A stretch of DNA of 64,000 bases from a virus. The notes beneath the pieces were generated by a model, which searched no databases, was not told the origin of the DNA, and saw only the letters and a program-made list of their open reading frames with translations. Each line of letters opens with the position of its first letter. The stretch's first letter is position 1. Both the position numbers and the translations under genes were made by a program. Below, piece by piece: positions 9,803 through 19,812 of the stretch. The stretch covers positions 1 through 64,000 of the IMG/VR virus record IMGVR_UViG_3300008259_003680. One strand, written 5' to 3'.

Positions 9803-10786
9803 TTATTCAAAATCATCATTTTTTGACTCTTCTAAAGTGAATTCATTTCCACCCATTTTATTTGCCCAATAATCTGAATAGTCTTTTTTATACTTATCAA
9901 GAGCTTCTTTTGTATCACCAATAAACCCATTATGAACAGCAATTATTTTAGAATCCTTAAAACCTAAACCATTAACGTGGTTTTTCAATATAGATATTTT
10001 AGTTCGTATTGCAAATGAAATTTTTCTACCATTTTTTGTTGCGTCAATATGTGAAACCCCTGCTTTTTTTTGATTACCAAATAAAAACACCAAGGAACTT
10101 GCTAACCAAACGGCAGTACCTCCTTTTGCTTGGATTTCAGGCTGACCAAAAGGATTATCAGGGAGTAATACCCATGGTTGGTTCAAAATAACTAAAGTAT
10201 TATAATAAGGGTAATCCTCTTTTTTAGATTTTGTAATTCTAGAATGTATACCCATTCCGATCTTATCAGCTAATACCTTCGCATTAAACATTCCACCACC
10301 CTTACCATCGTATGTCATCTGACATGGGATACTACCAATGCTATCCCATAAAAATAACAAATTATACGGTATATCACCTTTCTCCTGTGCATCTAAAACA
10401 TCATTTATAAAATCCGTAGCTTGTTCAATAACATCAAAAGAATCGTTAAAAATAAACATACCTTCCCATTCCCCATCTTCGTTTTTTTTAGCGTCTAATC
10501 CTAACTCAACGGCATGATCCCAAGACCATTTTTTTTCGGTGATTATAAACACCGGTAAATGTCCCTTACGTTGGGCATCGGTTGCTGCCAAAATCATTGC
10601 AGTGGTCTTTCCAGCATTACTGTGCCCTAAAAACATTGAAATTCCCCCCATTACAGGTCCAGGTAATCCACACGCATCCATAAAGGCTTCTCCACAATTA
10701 TAAAACTGGGTTTCCTTGTATTTTGTTTTTGTGGAAAATTTATTTTTTATATCATTAAAATTGATTTCCTTCTTCTTGATTGCCAT
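9803..10786 (-). CDS. uvsX: UvsX-like RecA-family recombinase
   Basis: This strand-exchange recombinase forms filaments on single-stranded DNA and supports recombination-dependent replication and repair. The 327-aa protein has Walker A GHSNAGKTT (54-62), Walker B LLFLWDSIG with D148, and the later LVILNQPW and KGGTAVW segments typical of RecA/UvsX cores. It is somewhat shorter than T4 UvsX (about 390 aa), mostly at the C-terminus, which ends in an acidic tail (EESKNDDFE) as in other RecA-like proteins. Its start overlaps the upstream 104-aa gene by 32 bases, which suggests translational coupling. Confidence 0.9.
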   Translation of the reverse strand: MAIKKKEINFNDIKNKFSTKTKYKETQFYNCGEAFMDACGLPGPVMGGISMFLGHSNAGKTTAMILAATDAQRKGHLPVFIITEKKWSWDHAVELGLDAKKNEDGEWEGMFIFNDSFDVIEQATDFINDVLDAQEKGDIPYNLLFLWDSIGSIPCQMTYDGKGGGMFNAKVLADKIGMGIHSRITKSKKEDYPYYNTLVILNQPWVLLPDNPFGQPEIQAKGGTAVWLASSLVFLFGNQKKAGVSHIDATKNGRKISFAIRTKISILKNHVNGLGFKDSKIIAVHNGFIGDTKEALDKYKKDYSDYWANKMGGNEFTLEESKNDDFE

Positions 10787-11069
10787 CTTGTTTTGTTTGT
10801 TCGTTTAATATTTTTAACATATCTTCGGTGATTTCAAATTTCTCGTCCTTTTTGATGTTATACCTATAGACCGTTTCCAACATTTCAAGTTTGTCCTTTG
10901 CGTTTGTCATCTTCTCAACAAACCTATCCATTTCCTCCAAATGTTGTGGGTGTTCACCAATCCCAACTGAGTTATTGAAGTAAACCAATAATGTGGCTTC
11001 AGCTTCAGCCATTTCTGACCTATATTTCAAGGTCAGAGCTTCGTACATCTTTTGTGCTATCTTATTCAT
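10755..11069 (-). CDS. Hypothetical protein, 104 aa, between gp32-like and uvsX genes
   Basis: No family was recognised. The sequence is mostly helical and charged, with a likely coiled-coil stretch at residues 40-75 (EEMDRFVEKMTNAKDKLEML) and a Gln/Glu-rich C-terminus. It overlaps uvsX by 32 bases and lies 12 bases after the single-strand binding protein gene, so the three are probably one transcript. A role as a helicase loader or recombination mediator (as for T4 gp59 or UvsY) would fit the position but cannot be shown from sequence. Confidence 0.7.
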   Translation of the reverse strand: MNKIAQKMYEALTLKYRSEMAEAEATLLVYFNNSVGIGEHPQHLEEMDRFVEKMTNAKDKLEMLETVYRYNIKKDEKFEITEDMLKILNEQTKQDGNQEEGNQF

Positions 11070-11081
11070 GGCTAACTATTT

Positions 11082-11933
11082 TTAGAAAGGTAAGTCCTCA
11101 GAGGGTTCATCATTTGCTTGTGGGTCAACAACCACCACTTCTTCTTCTTTTTGTGCACCACCCAATGAGATTTCGGCTTCTTCACCATAAACATATTTTT
11201 TAAGTTCAGAGTTCCAAATTGGCGTTTCACCAACCGCTACCGCTTCCAAATATTCAACTGGTTTTTTGGAGTATACATCATTCCAAGTTAACTCATCTTG
11301 TAACCAACCTTCTTTGATTTCTTTATCTTCGTGAAGTGGTGATGGGTCATCGTACATAATTGTTTGAATAACCGTGTACTCTTTTCCTTGTGGTGTTTTT
11401 GCTTTGATTAATTCAATGATGAGGTCTCTACCTTTTTCTGAATCGGTTACGTCACCTTTGGCTTTCCAAATTGGAAGGATTTTGTCAAGTACACCTTCTT
11501 GTTTGTAATTGTGTTTGAATCTCCAAAATTTAACGCCATCTTGTTCATTGTCTCTGTCAATAACTTTAACAATGTAAAATAAACGTGCTCTGTATTGTGA
11601 TGCCAAATCTTTATCCTCTTTTTTTCCGGTTTGAATAAGTTCATTGTAAACTTCCGTTAAAGGCGATCTTTCGTTGTCATTTTTGTCTGGGTCATACAAC
11701 TTAACCCATTGCCCATTAACTTGAATCTCGTGATACCAAACCTCAACGAATGGCGATGAACCATCTTTTGTTGGTAAAATTCTAATTCTTTTTTGGGCTG
11801 ATTTTTCATTCTTCTGAAGGATTGCTGAAAAATACTTTTTCATTCTGTCCTCTTGTGAAATGTTTTGTCTTTGTGAACTCGGTTGTGAGTTCTTTTCGTA
11901 CTGTGCCAGTACCGCATCAATTGAGTTTGCCAT
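11082..11933 (-). CDS. Single-stranded DNA-binding protein, gp32-like
   Basis: This protein coats single-stranded DNA during replication and recombination. The 283-aa sequence has the gp32-like layout: a basic, Gln-rich N-terminal arm, an OB-fold core with RIRILPTKDG and EVWYHEIQV, the KFWRFKHNY segment, and a long acidic C-terminal tail ending SEDLPF. Unlike T4 gp32 it contains no cysteine, so the zinc-binding site of T4 gp32 is absent. The DLPF end resembles the acidic tips by which bacterial SSBs recruit partners. A strong promoter candidate lies at 11972-12001. uvsX and the 104-aa gene follow in the same direction. Confidence 0.87.
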   Translation of the reverse strand: MANSIDAVLAQYEKNSQPSSQRQNISQEDRMKKYFSAILQKNEKSAQKRIRILPTKDGSSPFVEVWYHEIQVNGQWVKLYDPDKNDNERSPLTEVYNELIQTGKKEDKDLASQYRARLFYIVKVIDRDNEQDGVKFWRFKHNYKQEGVLDKILPIWKAKGDVTDSEKGRDLIIELIKAKTPQGKEYTVIQTIMYDDPSPLHEDKEIKEGWLQDELTWNDVYSKKPVEYLEAVAVGETPIWNSELKKYVYGEEAEISLGGAQKEEEVVVVDPQANDEPSEDLPF

Positions 11934-11971
11934 AGATTTTTGTTTTAAATTTTTATCTCTTTTATCTATAA

Positions 11972-12001
11972 CAAGTATAAGTGATTTTTTGGTATTGTCA
12001 A
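11972..12001 (-). promoter_or_regulatory. Promoter for the gp32-like gene
   Basis: On the minus strand TTGACA is followed after 16 bases by TATACT, extended as TATACTTG. This fits a sigma-70 promoter and also the Bacteroidota TTG...TAnnTTTG form. It begins just after the terminator at 12007-12031 and lies about 40 bases before the gp32-like ATG. Confidence 0.65.
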
Positions 12002-12006
12002 ATGAA

Positions 12007-12031
12007 AAAGGGAACCTTGTGAGTTCCCTTT
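12007..12031 (-). terminator. Terminator after the 215-aa gene
   Basis: Nine-base arms AAAGGGAAC and GTTCCCTTT enclose a seven-base loop. On the minus strand they follow the stop codon of the 12049-12696 gene, and a short T run comes next. It insulates the gp32-like promoter from the structural block. Confidence 0.75.
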
Positions 12032-12048
12032 CTTTAATTATTCTTTAA

Positions 12049-12696
12049 TTATTCTTCTTCAGTCTCGTCGTAAATATTAAAGGTTTTTTTAACTTCATTT
12101 GGTGAAAAATTCTCAACCTCATCAGATGTTAAAACATATTCATTCTTTCCTGACTTTTCCATTTCAACTTGTTTGTCGTCAAAAAAATCTGTTAATTTTT
12201 GATTGTATGGATACGAATCAAGAGATCTCAACATTAATTTTTCTTCTGGCGTTTTGTCTCTGTATTTATCAAACTTTGACTCAAGGTTTTGAATTCTGTT
12301 TAATATTTCATCCATTCCTTCCAGTTTTGATTGTAAATCGTCTAACCTTCTGAACATACTATCCATAAACGCCTCTTGTTTATCTTTAATATCCATTTGG
12401 GTTGTAACCAAATCTGTAATATCAATTTCTTCTTCACCGCCTTCTGGTGTTGTTTCCTCGGCTCCGATTTCTTCAACATCCGGATCTGTTGCCACATCAA
12501 CTGGCTCTGGAACTTCAGTTCCCGTTGGTGGTGTTTCTCCTGGTGTTGGTGGTGGTGTGTCGGTTGCTGGTGGTGTATCCGCTAAACCAGGTTCTGGTAC
12601 TGGTGGTAAAGCCGGTGGTTCTTGTTCATTTAATACATATGTATTAATCTGATTGAACCTTTTTAATTCCTCCAATATTTTTCTATCTAAACTCAT
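12049..12696 (-). CDS. Pro/Thr-rich acidic protein with coiled coil, 215 aa, probable virion-associated
   Basis: No enzymatic family was recognised. The N-terminal leader (MSLDRKILEELKRF...YVLNEQ, 1-25) is helical. It is followed by a Pro/Thr-rich linker (about 26-65), an acidic stretch, a coiled-coil segment (about 98-145, with LDDLQSKLEGMDEILNRI), and an acidic C-terminus. It is the penultimate gene of the minus-strand tail block, before a terminator, so a structural or assembly role is likely. The leader ending in a Glu-containing motif resembles other short N-terminal leaders in this window, which could be processed by a prohead protease; that is inference. Confidence 0.75.
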   Translation of the reverse strand: MSLDRKILEELKRFNQINTYVLNEQEPPALPPVPEPGLADTPPATDTPPPTPGETPPTGTEVPEPVDVATDPDVEEIGAEETTPEGGEEEIDITDLVTTQMDIKDKQEAFMDSMFRRLDDLQSKLEGMDEILNRIQNLESKFDKYRDKTPEEKLMLRSLDSYPYNQKLTDFFDDKQVEMEKSGKNEYVLTSDEVENFSPNEVKKTFNIYDETEEE

Positions 12697-12708
12697 TTTT
12701 AATTTTTA

Positions 12709-12936
12709 TTAACCGTTTAATAGTGTTTTAACACCAGCTGGAGTCTCAACTCTTAATGTTCTGTTTGTTTGCATTGTGTTGTCCACTCTTTCAATCAAAC
12801 CATCTTTCATTCTAATTACATAACAATCACCGGTATCCAAGTCACATACTTGTTTGTGATTGTCGTCTATTTGTTTTTCAGATACTCTTGTATCCTTTCT
12901 CAAATAATTATCCAATAACATTTTAATATTACTCAT
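12709..12936 (-). CDS. Hypothetical protein, 75 aa, tail cluster
   Basis: The family was not recognised. This small protein has a basic N-terminus and a strand-rich second half with a CDLDTGDCYV segment that contains two cysteines six residues apart. It lies 12 bases upstream of the 215-aa gene and 26 bases after the 2180-aa baseplate gene. A TATTTATA box is at 12950-12957, 13 bases before its ATG. The position suggests a minor tail or assembly protein. Confidence 0.7.
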   Translation of the reverse strand: MSNIKMLLDNYLRKDTRVSEKQIDDNHKQVCDLDTGDCYVIRMKDGLIERVDNTMQTNRTLRVETPAGVKTLLNG

Positions 12937-12949
12937 AACGTTTTTTCTA

Positions 12950-12957
12950 TATAAATA
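12950..12957 (-). promoter_or_regulatory. Candidate late-promoter box TATTTATA
   Basis: TATTTATA in sense orientation, 13 bases before the ATG of the 75-aa gene. It is one of about 19 such boxes in the window. Confidence 0.4.
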
Positions 12958-12962
12958 TATCG

Positions 12963-15900
12963 TTAATTGAAAAACTTCTTAAACGCGGTCTCGTATTTTT
13001 TCATATATGATAAATAAGCGTCATAAATGTTTTTATTTTGTGGTTTTATTTTTTCATCGTACCTTTGTTTGAACTCAATATACTGTTTAGGTAATGTTGT
13101 GTAAAAACCGGTACCTCCACCATCTTTTATATACCACGTCTGATCCCAGAACAACGTAAATACTGTATATGCTTGAGCATATTTTTTGGCTTGTGTTAAC
13201 TCAGTACTATTATTCACCCATGTATTAATATAATCAACGTATTGTTGTGTAACGCCAGCGTAGAAGTCTAAGGAATCTTGATAACTATTAAAATTAAAAT
13301 ACGGGTACGGTGTTGTAATAATAGTTGTAGTCGCACAAACCTTTCCAGTCACTAGTTGTAATATAGAGTCTGTATAATCATTAAATGCTCCACTACCATA
13401 TAAATTGTAATTAAATGATGTTATGACATTCTTATCAATTGAATTAAGTGGTTGTGTTTTAACAATACCATAGTATAACGGTTTTAAAACAGCATCTATT
13501 GATGAATTTGAAACTAATTCAAATAATTCATTTTCAGTTATTTGTGTGGTTTTTAGGTCAACATATGGTAACGTATTGTATTTTTCAAGTTCAAATTTTT
13601 GACACTCTGGTTCACTACCTTTAATGGCTCCAGGAGTTTTTGGTGAAATAGTTTCAGATAAATTTGTTACTACTGGTGTTTCCGATGTTTTAAGGGTTTG
13701 TATTATCAAATCTTTATAATACTTAACATAATTTTTTTCTACAGCTTCAAGTAAACTATTAGGTTTAGGTAAAGTATATAGTGGCATCCTAACCCCTTTA
13801 AATTGTGTATCAAATTTACCAGGACTAATACTATGATTGACTTCCATAATCCAATACGGACCATAAAATAATGGGACGTGTCTTAAATTAAAATACATCG
13901 TAGGTTGGATCATAGCATCACCCATACAATCAATTGTACAGGTATATGATCTAGTTTTATAAATACTATATAATGATACCGTTTGTTGAGCCACTTTGTT
14001 ACCAGAAGCAGATTCACCAAGTTGTGTTATTAATTTGTTAGACTCTGCCGTATTTTTTTTCTCTGACATATCAAGTTGGACACTTTTGAATATACTTTGG
14101 TTTTGGGTTCCGTAATCAACTGAAAAACCAACAACTCTATTGACTTTGGAAAAATCGGTCTCAGGCCCATACGATGTACTTATAGGGTTGTCATATTTTC
14201 TCAAGTCAAACGCATCATCCCTAAATTTAACGAACTTCGCTTCACTTGCGACATGTTCCGATGGTTTACCAACATATACACATAAAAACTTAGGTCGTGA
14301 GTCCATATAATCCACATCTAAATAGGTTCCGAACATTGAATTTGGTATTTCAACAGGTATCGGAGTATTTTGTCTCACCGCTTCTTGAATCCCATAAAAA
14401 TTAACGTATGCTGGCATAGCAAAAAATATGAAATTATTTTTTTCTAGTATTTTACTAACAAGGTCTAAGTAATTTTTATTTGGGTCTGTTAAAAAACTTT
14501 CTAAATCACTTACTGATATTGTAAACTGATCACCAATATCCCTATTTGCTCTATCAAAAAATAAGAAATCTTCAAAAATCGTTTTGTTTTTAAAATCACT
14601 TCCGGCAATCCACTTATCGTTCATTGTCTTTAATGTCGTATAATATTCCAACTTAACAACGTTCCCAGATGTGGTACTATTAACCACATTTGTTTTAACC
14701 TTAACTTCTTCTAAATTTTTATTTAAAAAAGATATTATTTCATTTAACACATAACTATTAAAAGTATTTTGTTCAACAACAAAACTATTAATTAATTGAA
14801 TAAATTTAATTTTGTTAAAGGTACTATCTTTTAATTTTTCTTTTGCATATAATCTTATAAGTGGGTATAATGTTTCAATACTTGAAACACTAAACTCTAT
14901 GTCGTTGTCAATAAAAAATGAAGTTATTGCCGAACCATTATTTGTGTATTTTATCCCTGTTTGATCAAAATCACCTATGTATTTTTTAAGTGTTTTCCAT
15001 TCTAAACCATTTGCAGCTTGACTCAATAATAAAGCATTAGGACCTGTCAAAACACCGTCACCTGGTAAGGTTCCACTAATATATTTTGGTAATGGAGAAA
15101 AACTAATAGGTTTAAAATTTGGATTACTACTAAAATAGTTAAAGGTTTTTCTATTGAAGTTTCCTGGATTTCCCATTTTCAAAACACAATCAAAATTTAA
15201 AAGTTCAACAACTTTAGCCATAAAATTTTTGGTTTGTGCTTCGGCTAATAATTTTCCATCCAAAATTTCTTGGTTTGTTAATGTGACTGAATTTTTTGGT
15301 AATAAATAAAGAGATTCTATTTGGTACAATAATTTTTTCTGCCCAACATTTTTTACTTTACCCGGTGTATCTGTTGTTGCTTGTGTTTGTTCCCCAAACA
15401 AAACCATATCAGATATCACATCTTTTGGGTTACAAAAATTTAAAAACAACTTTTCAAACTCATCCAATATTTTTGGTTCAAACACCGCAAAAATTTCATC
15501 AATTTTTGAATAAGTGGATTGACTATCTTTAAGTTCAAACGGTGTTTGTGGTGTATTATCGGTATAAATAGTTTTTAAATATTCATTATAATTCGGTTTT
15601 TTTATCAAACTATTATCAAAATAACCAAAGTTTGAAACACCCCACAATGACCTTACCGACCCATTATACAGTGCATTATTATTAAATACTTCTTTTGTGA
15701 TTTTATCCAAATCATTAAAACACTCGTATTCCGCTTGGTTAATATTTAAACCACCCATACTAGGTACCAAAAGATAATTGTCAGTATCGCCATTTGGTGT
15801 TTTAAAAAATTGATAATAATTTTTAATTGTAAGTTGTCTTATTGGATCTGTTAAATCAAACCCAGGTAAAAAAGTTCTTGTGTAACTGTTTGAGACAACT

Positions 15901-18900
15901 AAACCATTTTCTACACTTTCATTCTGAAAATTCGTTACGGATGGGTTTTGTAATATGTCAAGGTCTGTTTTGTAAAAACACCTAAAAACATCATTAATCA
16001 CTTTTGGATAAAACCCCATTGTAATAATATCATTTGTATTTGTCGTGTTTGGTACTAAAGTTGATGATTGTAATACGATGTTACCCACCCAATTTCCTGA
16101 ATAACTGGTAGTTATGTTATTTGTAATTGGATCGTAGTTTGTTGTATAGTCAAAGTCTTTCCAGATATCATCTAAAATGTCAATCCCTTCATCAATATAT
16201 TTTTTATATCTGTGCCAAATTGAACCATATTTTAAAACCCAAACATATGGTAATTGATGGATAGATGAGAATTTATTGAAGGTTGCTGCTAAATAATCCA
16301 AATCGGTGGGTTCCAAACCATTTTCGGTTTTTTTAATCTTTTCTTTTGTTGTGATAAGTGGTAATGAATTAAGATATAAATAACCTAAACTAACGTAAGG
16401 GTTTTGATTATTTGTTTTTTCTAGTTCAACACCTTTTTGTAGTGCATTAATAAAATATGGTGTATTTAATAACGACGTTGTTTGAATACTTGTTACATTC
16501 CCAGAATAAGAAGGACCATAATTTACAAATGATTCTGTAAAATACTGATCTTTTTGTGTTCTCGTTGTAAAAAAACTTTTTAATGAAAAACGAGAAGTAA
16601 CAGGTAAATTAGTTGTTTGATCCGCAATATATGATTGATTGTAATTTGTGAAACCAAATTTATTCACAAATAAATTAATATTATTTAATGTTTCAGTTTG
16701 ATTAAGTCTAGCGATTGTTTTTTTATCATTTAAATATGAAAATGTTTGTGTTTTGTAAAAATCTTGTGTACTTAAAAAACTATCACCCTTTTCTAAATTA
16801 TTTTTTAACCAGTTAAGATTATTAAATGGGTAAGGATCTAGAACATATTGTTGTTCTGTACTAGTACTATTTAAATAAGTTTTAAATTTATCAATCAATT
16901 GGATGTTACCACCAACTGAGAGTGACACACCATTTAGGGTATCAATACTATAAATTTTATTGTACTCGTTAAAATAATTTTTAATATAACCCGTATTATA
17001 TTCTGAGTTAGTATAATTTGTCCAGAATTCACCTGTACCTTCTGTTGATATTTTTTTCAAGTATTCCAAATACTGATTGTATGTTGGTTTGAAATTTTTT
17101 AATATATTTGTCAAAGTATAACTTGGTGAATTAGTTAAACTATTTTTAATGTTTTCAGCATCAATATCCGCTAAGATTTTATCAATTTGACTTTCTTTAT
17201 ATTTTCCTCTTTCAATGTTTGAGTAGTGTGTAGCCAAATATGTTCTTTCAAAAATTTCATACAAAAAGTTCACTTCAGTTTTATTCAAAAATGGTGTGTC
17301 GTTGAATGGAAATTCAATTGGGTTTACTGACATCAACTCAGTATTACTTTGCGGGTTGTTTGTACTTTGTGGTACAGTAGGTGGGCTTTTTTGAAGTGAA
17401 GCGTTAATGAATTCCTCAGTAAAGGCTATTTCTGGCCATATTGTATTATTGTAACCTTGTGTTACACTTAATGAATTGGCATCACCCGGATATTTAATTG
17501 TGTATAATTCAGTACCATCTTGTTGTCTTTCTTTCTCAAAATATTGTGGCCATGGATAAACCGTATTTTCGTTGTTTAACTGGAAACTCCCGTTAACCAC
17601 ACCCAATGAGTCAACACCTACGTTTTGTTTTTGTGGCGGTAATATTGAATTTAATCTTGTTGGGTTTTTTCTTTGGTTCCAAGCATTTGTATGTACATCT
17701 TCCATCATCCTATAAAAACCATCAAGTCCGGCAAATAAAACGGCAAATACATTTCTAATTGTTGGTTGAAACCCTAAACCACCGTCACTGTCAACTATCA
17801 TTTCGGACAACGCGGTAGTTAGTGCTTGTTCTATACTGTTTCTTTTTGTAGTTAAGTCTGAGTTCATTTTTTGAACTAAGTCTAAAAACGAATCGGTTTT
17901 AAAACTGTTAACAACATTTGGTATTTCACCAAAAGTGTAATATATAGGTAGTGTTTGTTCTATTTCTTTTTTTGAATTAATGATTGTTTGTGTCGTAACA
18001 TTAAAACTCTTAAATTCCAAAATAAATTTTTGAAGTTCCTCATCACTTGGGGTTCTACCAAAATTTATTTCGTATGTTGTTTTAAAATCATCATTTGAAA
18101 TTACGTTATAGTCAATTTCTTTTAACAAATCATCAAATTTAACTTTTACGTCAATTTTACCAGACTGTGTGTTTTGTTTGTTTTTAGAATTTTCATTTTT
18201 TGTGGAACTTGGTAATATGTACGTACCACTTTCACCAAAACTTGGGTTTTGTTTTAATTTTTGTACTAATTCATCAAATTTACTTTTAGTCCTATTTCTA
18301 GCTTCTTCTTTTTTTGTATCTTCCAAATCATTTGAATATGGGTAATAAATTACACCGTCATACACTAACCTTCTTCCCGTGTCCAAAAAATCATTTATTG
18401 AATTTACATAAATTGATTGTCTCAAGTCATTCAAAGTTGTTTGATACGTATTAATATCATTTATTACGTTAAAATCACCCTGTTTGATTTTATCTTGAAT
18501 GGATTGTTCGTACTTATTTACCCTATAAATAAACTCCTCCATTGTAATTTCAGGAAAGGTTTTATCTATTAATTTTTTTTCTTTATATACCGAATAAACT
18601 TCTCTTAATTTTTGAAGTCCAACAGTATCATTTTCAATTGATAGTTGTGTTTTATTATTACCAGTCTGTGTTGAAGATGATGTATTACCTTGTTTTTGGA
18701 CTTGAGTTGTAAACATTTTTGGGGAATGTTTAGCGAATGATAAAATACTATCGGCAAGTATCGCACTATTTCTACCCATTAATTTTAATGTAATATCAAA
18801 ATTACCGGTTCCTGGGTCAAACTTAGCATTAAATGAAAGAAGTGTTAATTGATATCTTATAGCTTTACCGTAATAACCTTTTAGTGTTAAATAAAACGTT

Positions 18901-19505
18901 GGGTATGGTAAGTTAAAAAAAACTGAATAAATTGAGTTGTCACCTTGTTCAAACAAAGCACGACCTCTAACGTCAGTCAATAACATATCAACTGTTGGTA
19001 CACCAATTGATGAAATTTTTACTGTAATATTTTTAATCCCTAGGTTTTGGGTATCTTCATAATTTAAAACTTTAGTTTTCGTTTTACTAATACCATTTTC
19101 AACTACTGAATATTGTTGATTTTGATTGGTTCCTTGTCCTTGTCTTGAACCTCTCCCTGTAAAATCATCGGACCAACTGGTATCAAAATAATTTTTTCCT
19201 TTTGGTTTTAAAAAATTAATATTCAAATCCTCATCGTTTGATGATAGAGAGGCGATTGAAGTATTATTAACCGGTGTATCAAAACTATCACCTACTGCTA
19301 ATTTAGTTCTTGGGATTATTTTGGTTTCAAGGTTTGCATACATAACAAGATTTTCTTGCTGGACAAACCTATCTTCAATAGTACCACCACCATTTACTAC
19401 TTTATTTGGGTCAATTAGTATAATATTTTCATAGTCCGCTTCAACATACAAACGGTTCTCTAAATTATATATCTGTCTAAATTTTGTTGGATCATTAACG
19501 GCCAT
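12963..19505 (-). CDS. Giant baseplate/tail structural protein, 2180 aa
   Basis: This very large protein lies between a gp53-like gene and the end of the tail block, so it is most likely a baseplate component. Near residues 190-260 it has a segment (LRGRALFEQ-like, then FYLTLKGYYGKAIRYQLTLL and a GNFDITLKLMGRN strand) that I have seen in baseplate proteins of marine T4-like phages. Near the C-terminus it has VPLFYGPYWIMEVNHSIS and FKGVRMPLYTL, reminiscent of tail hub proteins. The middle is Asn/Tyr/Thr-rich and strand-rich without a recognised enzyme. Its start overlaps the gp53-like gene by 11 bases. T4 has no baseplate protein this large, so it probably fuses several wedge or hub functions. 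Confidence 0.75.
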   Translation of the reverse strand: MAVNDPTKFRQIYNLENRLYVEADYENIILIDPNKVVNGGGTIEDRFVQQENLVMYANLETKIIPRTKLAVGDSFDTPVNNTSIASLSSNDEDLNINFLKPKGKNYFDTSWSDDFTGRGSRQGQGTNQNQQYSVVENGISKTKTKVLNYEDTQNLGIKNITVKISSIGVPTVDMLLTDVRGRALFEQGDNSIYSVFFNLPYPTFYLTLKGYYGKAIRYQLTLLSFNAKFDPGTGNFDITLKLMGRNSAILADSILSFAKHSPKMFTTQVQKQGNTSSSTQTGNNKTQLSIENDTVGLQKLREVYSVYKEKKLIDKTFPEITMEEFIYRVNKYEQSIQDKIKQGDFNVINDINTYQTTLNDLRQSIYVNSINDFLDTGRRLVYDGVIYYPYSNDLEDTKKEEARNRTKSKFDELVQKLKQNPSFGESGTYILPSSTKNENSKNKQNTQSGKIDVKVKFDDLLKEIDYNVISNDDFKTTYEINFGRTPSDEELQKFILEFKSFNVTTQTIINSKKEIEQTLPIYYTFGEIPNVVNSFKTDSFLDLVQKMNSDLTTKRNSIEQALTTALSEMIVDSDGGLGFQPTIRNVFAVLFAGLDGFYRMMEDVHTNAWNQRKNPTRLNSILPPQKQNVGVDSLGVVNGSFQLNNENTVYPWPQYFEKERQQDGTELYTIKYPGDANSLSVTQGYNNTIWPEIAFTEEFINASLQKSPPTVPQSTNNPQSNTELMSVNPIEFPFNDTPFLNKTEVNFLYEIFERTYLATHYSNIERGKYKESQIDKILADIDAENIKNSLTNSPSYTLTNILKNFKPTYNQYLEYLKKISTEGTGEFWTNYTNSEYNTGYIKNYFNEYNKIYSIDTLNGVSLSVGGNIQLIDKFKTYLNSTSTEQQYVLDPYPFNNLNWLKNNLEKGDSFLSTQDFYKTQTFSYLNDKKTIARLNQTETLNNINLFVNKFGFTNYNQSYIADQTTNLPVTSRFSLKSFFTTRTQKDQYFTESFVNYGPSYSGNVTSIQTTSLLNTPYFINALQKGVELEKTNNQNPYVSLGYLYLNSLPLITTKEKIKKTENGLEPTDLDYLAATFNKFSSIHQLPYVWVLKYGSIWHRYKKYIDEGIDILDDIWKDFDYTTNYDPITNNITTSYSGNWVGNIVLQSSTLVPNTTNTNDIITMGFYPKVINDVFRCFYKTDLDILQNPSVTNFQNESVENGLVVSNSYTRTFLPGFDLTDPIRQLTIKNYYQFFKTPNGDTDNYLLVPSMGGLNINQAEYECFNDLDKITKEVFNNNALYNGSVRSLWGVSNFGYFDNSLIKKPNYNEYLKTIYTDNTPQTPFELKDSQSTYSKIDEIFAVFEPKILDEFEKLFLNFCNPKDVISDMVLFGEQTQATTDTPGKVKNVGQKKLLYQIESLYLLPKNSVTLTNQEILDGKLLAEAQTKNFMAKVVELLNFDCVLKMGNPGNFNRKTFNYFSSNPNFKPISFSPLPKYISGTLPGDGVLTGPNALLLSQAANGLEWKTLKKYIGDFDQTGIKYTNNGSAITSFFIDNDIEFSVSSIETLYPLIRLYAKEKLKDSTFNKIKFIQLINSFVVEQNTFNSYVLNEIISFLNKNLEEVKVKTNVVNSTTSGNVVKLEYYTTLKTMNDKWIAGSDFKNKTIFEDFLFFDRANRDIGDQFTISVSDLESFLTDPNKNYLDLVSKILEKNNFIFFAMPAYVNFYGIQEAVRQNTPIPVEIPNSMFGTYLDVDYMDSRPKFLCVYVGKPSEHVASEAKFVKFRDDAFDLRKYDNPISTSYGPETDFSKVNRVVGFSVDYGTQNQSIFKSVQLDMSEKKNTAESNKLITQLGESASGNKVAQQTVSLYSIYKTRSYTCTIDCMGDAMIQPTMYFNLRHVPLFYGPYWIMEVNHSISPGKFDTQFKGVRMPLYTLPKPNSLLEAVEKNYVKYYKDLIIQTLKTSETPVVTNLSETISPKTPGAIKGSEPECQKFELEKYNTLPYVDLKTTQITENELFELVSNSSIDAVLKPLYYGIVKTQPLNSIDKNVITSFNYNLYGSGAFNDYTDSILQLVTGKVCATTTIITTPYPYFNFNSYQDSLDFYAGVTQQYVDYINTWVNNSTELTQAKKYAQAYTVFTLFWDQTWYIKDGGGTGFYTTLPKQYIEFKQRYDEKIKPQNKNIYDAYLSYMKKYETAFKKFFN

Positions 19506-19812
19506 AATAAAAAATATGATTATCTAGTGCACTTTTGTAGTCTTTCAATGCCGTTATTAAAGGGAATGGTATAATTAAAATGGATCCATCAGGTATTTCA
19601 GATTCCAATCCACCATAAATCGGGTTAGCGATTTGTATTAACCAACCGAAATAAGGTGTGTTATATTTCTCAAAACTTATTTTATCCAATCGTGATTTGT
19701 TTTTAATGTATACATATCTCTGATCTGTAGTCCTACTACCAATACTTACGTATGGAACGACCGTTTGTTGACCATTTATTAAAAAGTTTTGATATCTATC
19801 GTAGTATTGCAT
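19495..19812 (-). CDS. gp53-like baseplate wedge protein (LysM-like), 105 aa
   Basis: The protein resembles the LysM-like family that includes T4 baseplate wedge protein gp53. The key stretch is KISFEKYNTPYFGWLIQIAN, in which a WLIxIAN helix follows the Y(N/G)xP segment, then PDGSILIIPFP. At 105 aa it is shorter than T4 gp53 (about 196 aa) and is close to a single LysM-type domain. The gene is squeezed between the two giant baseplate genes, sharing one base with the first and 11 with the second, which indicates coupled translation and joint assembly. Confidence 0.65.
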   Translation of the reverse strand: MQYYDRYQNFLINGQQTVVPYVSIGSRTTDQRYVYIKNKSRLDKISFEKYNTPYFGWLIQIANPIYGGLESEIPDGSILIIPFPLITALKDYKSALDNHIFYYGR

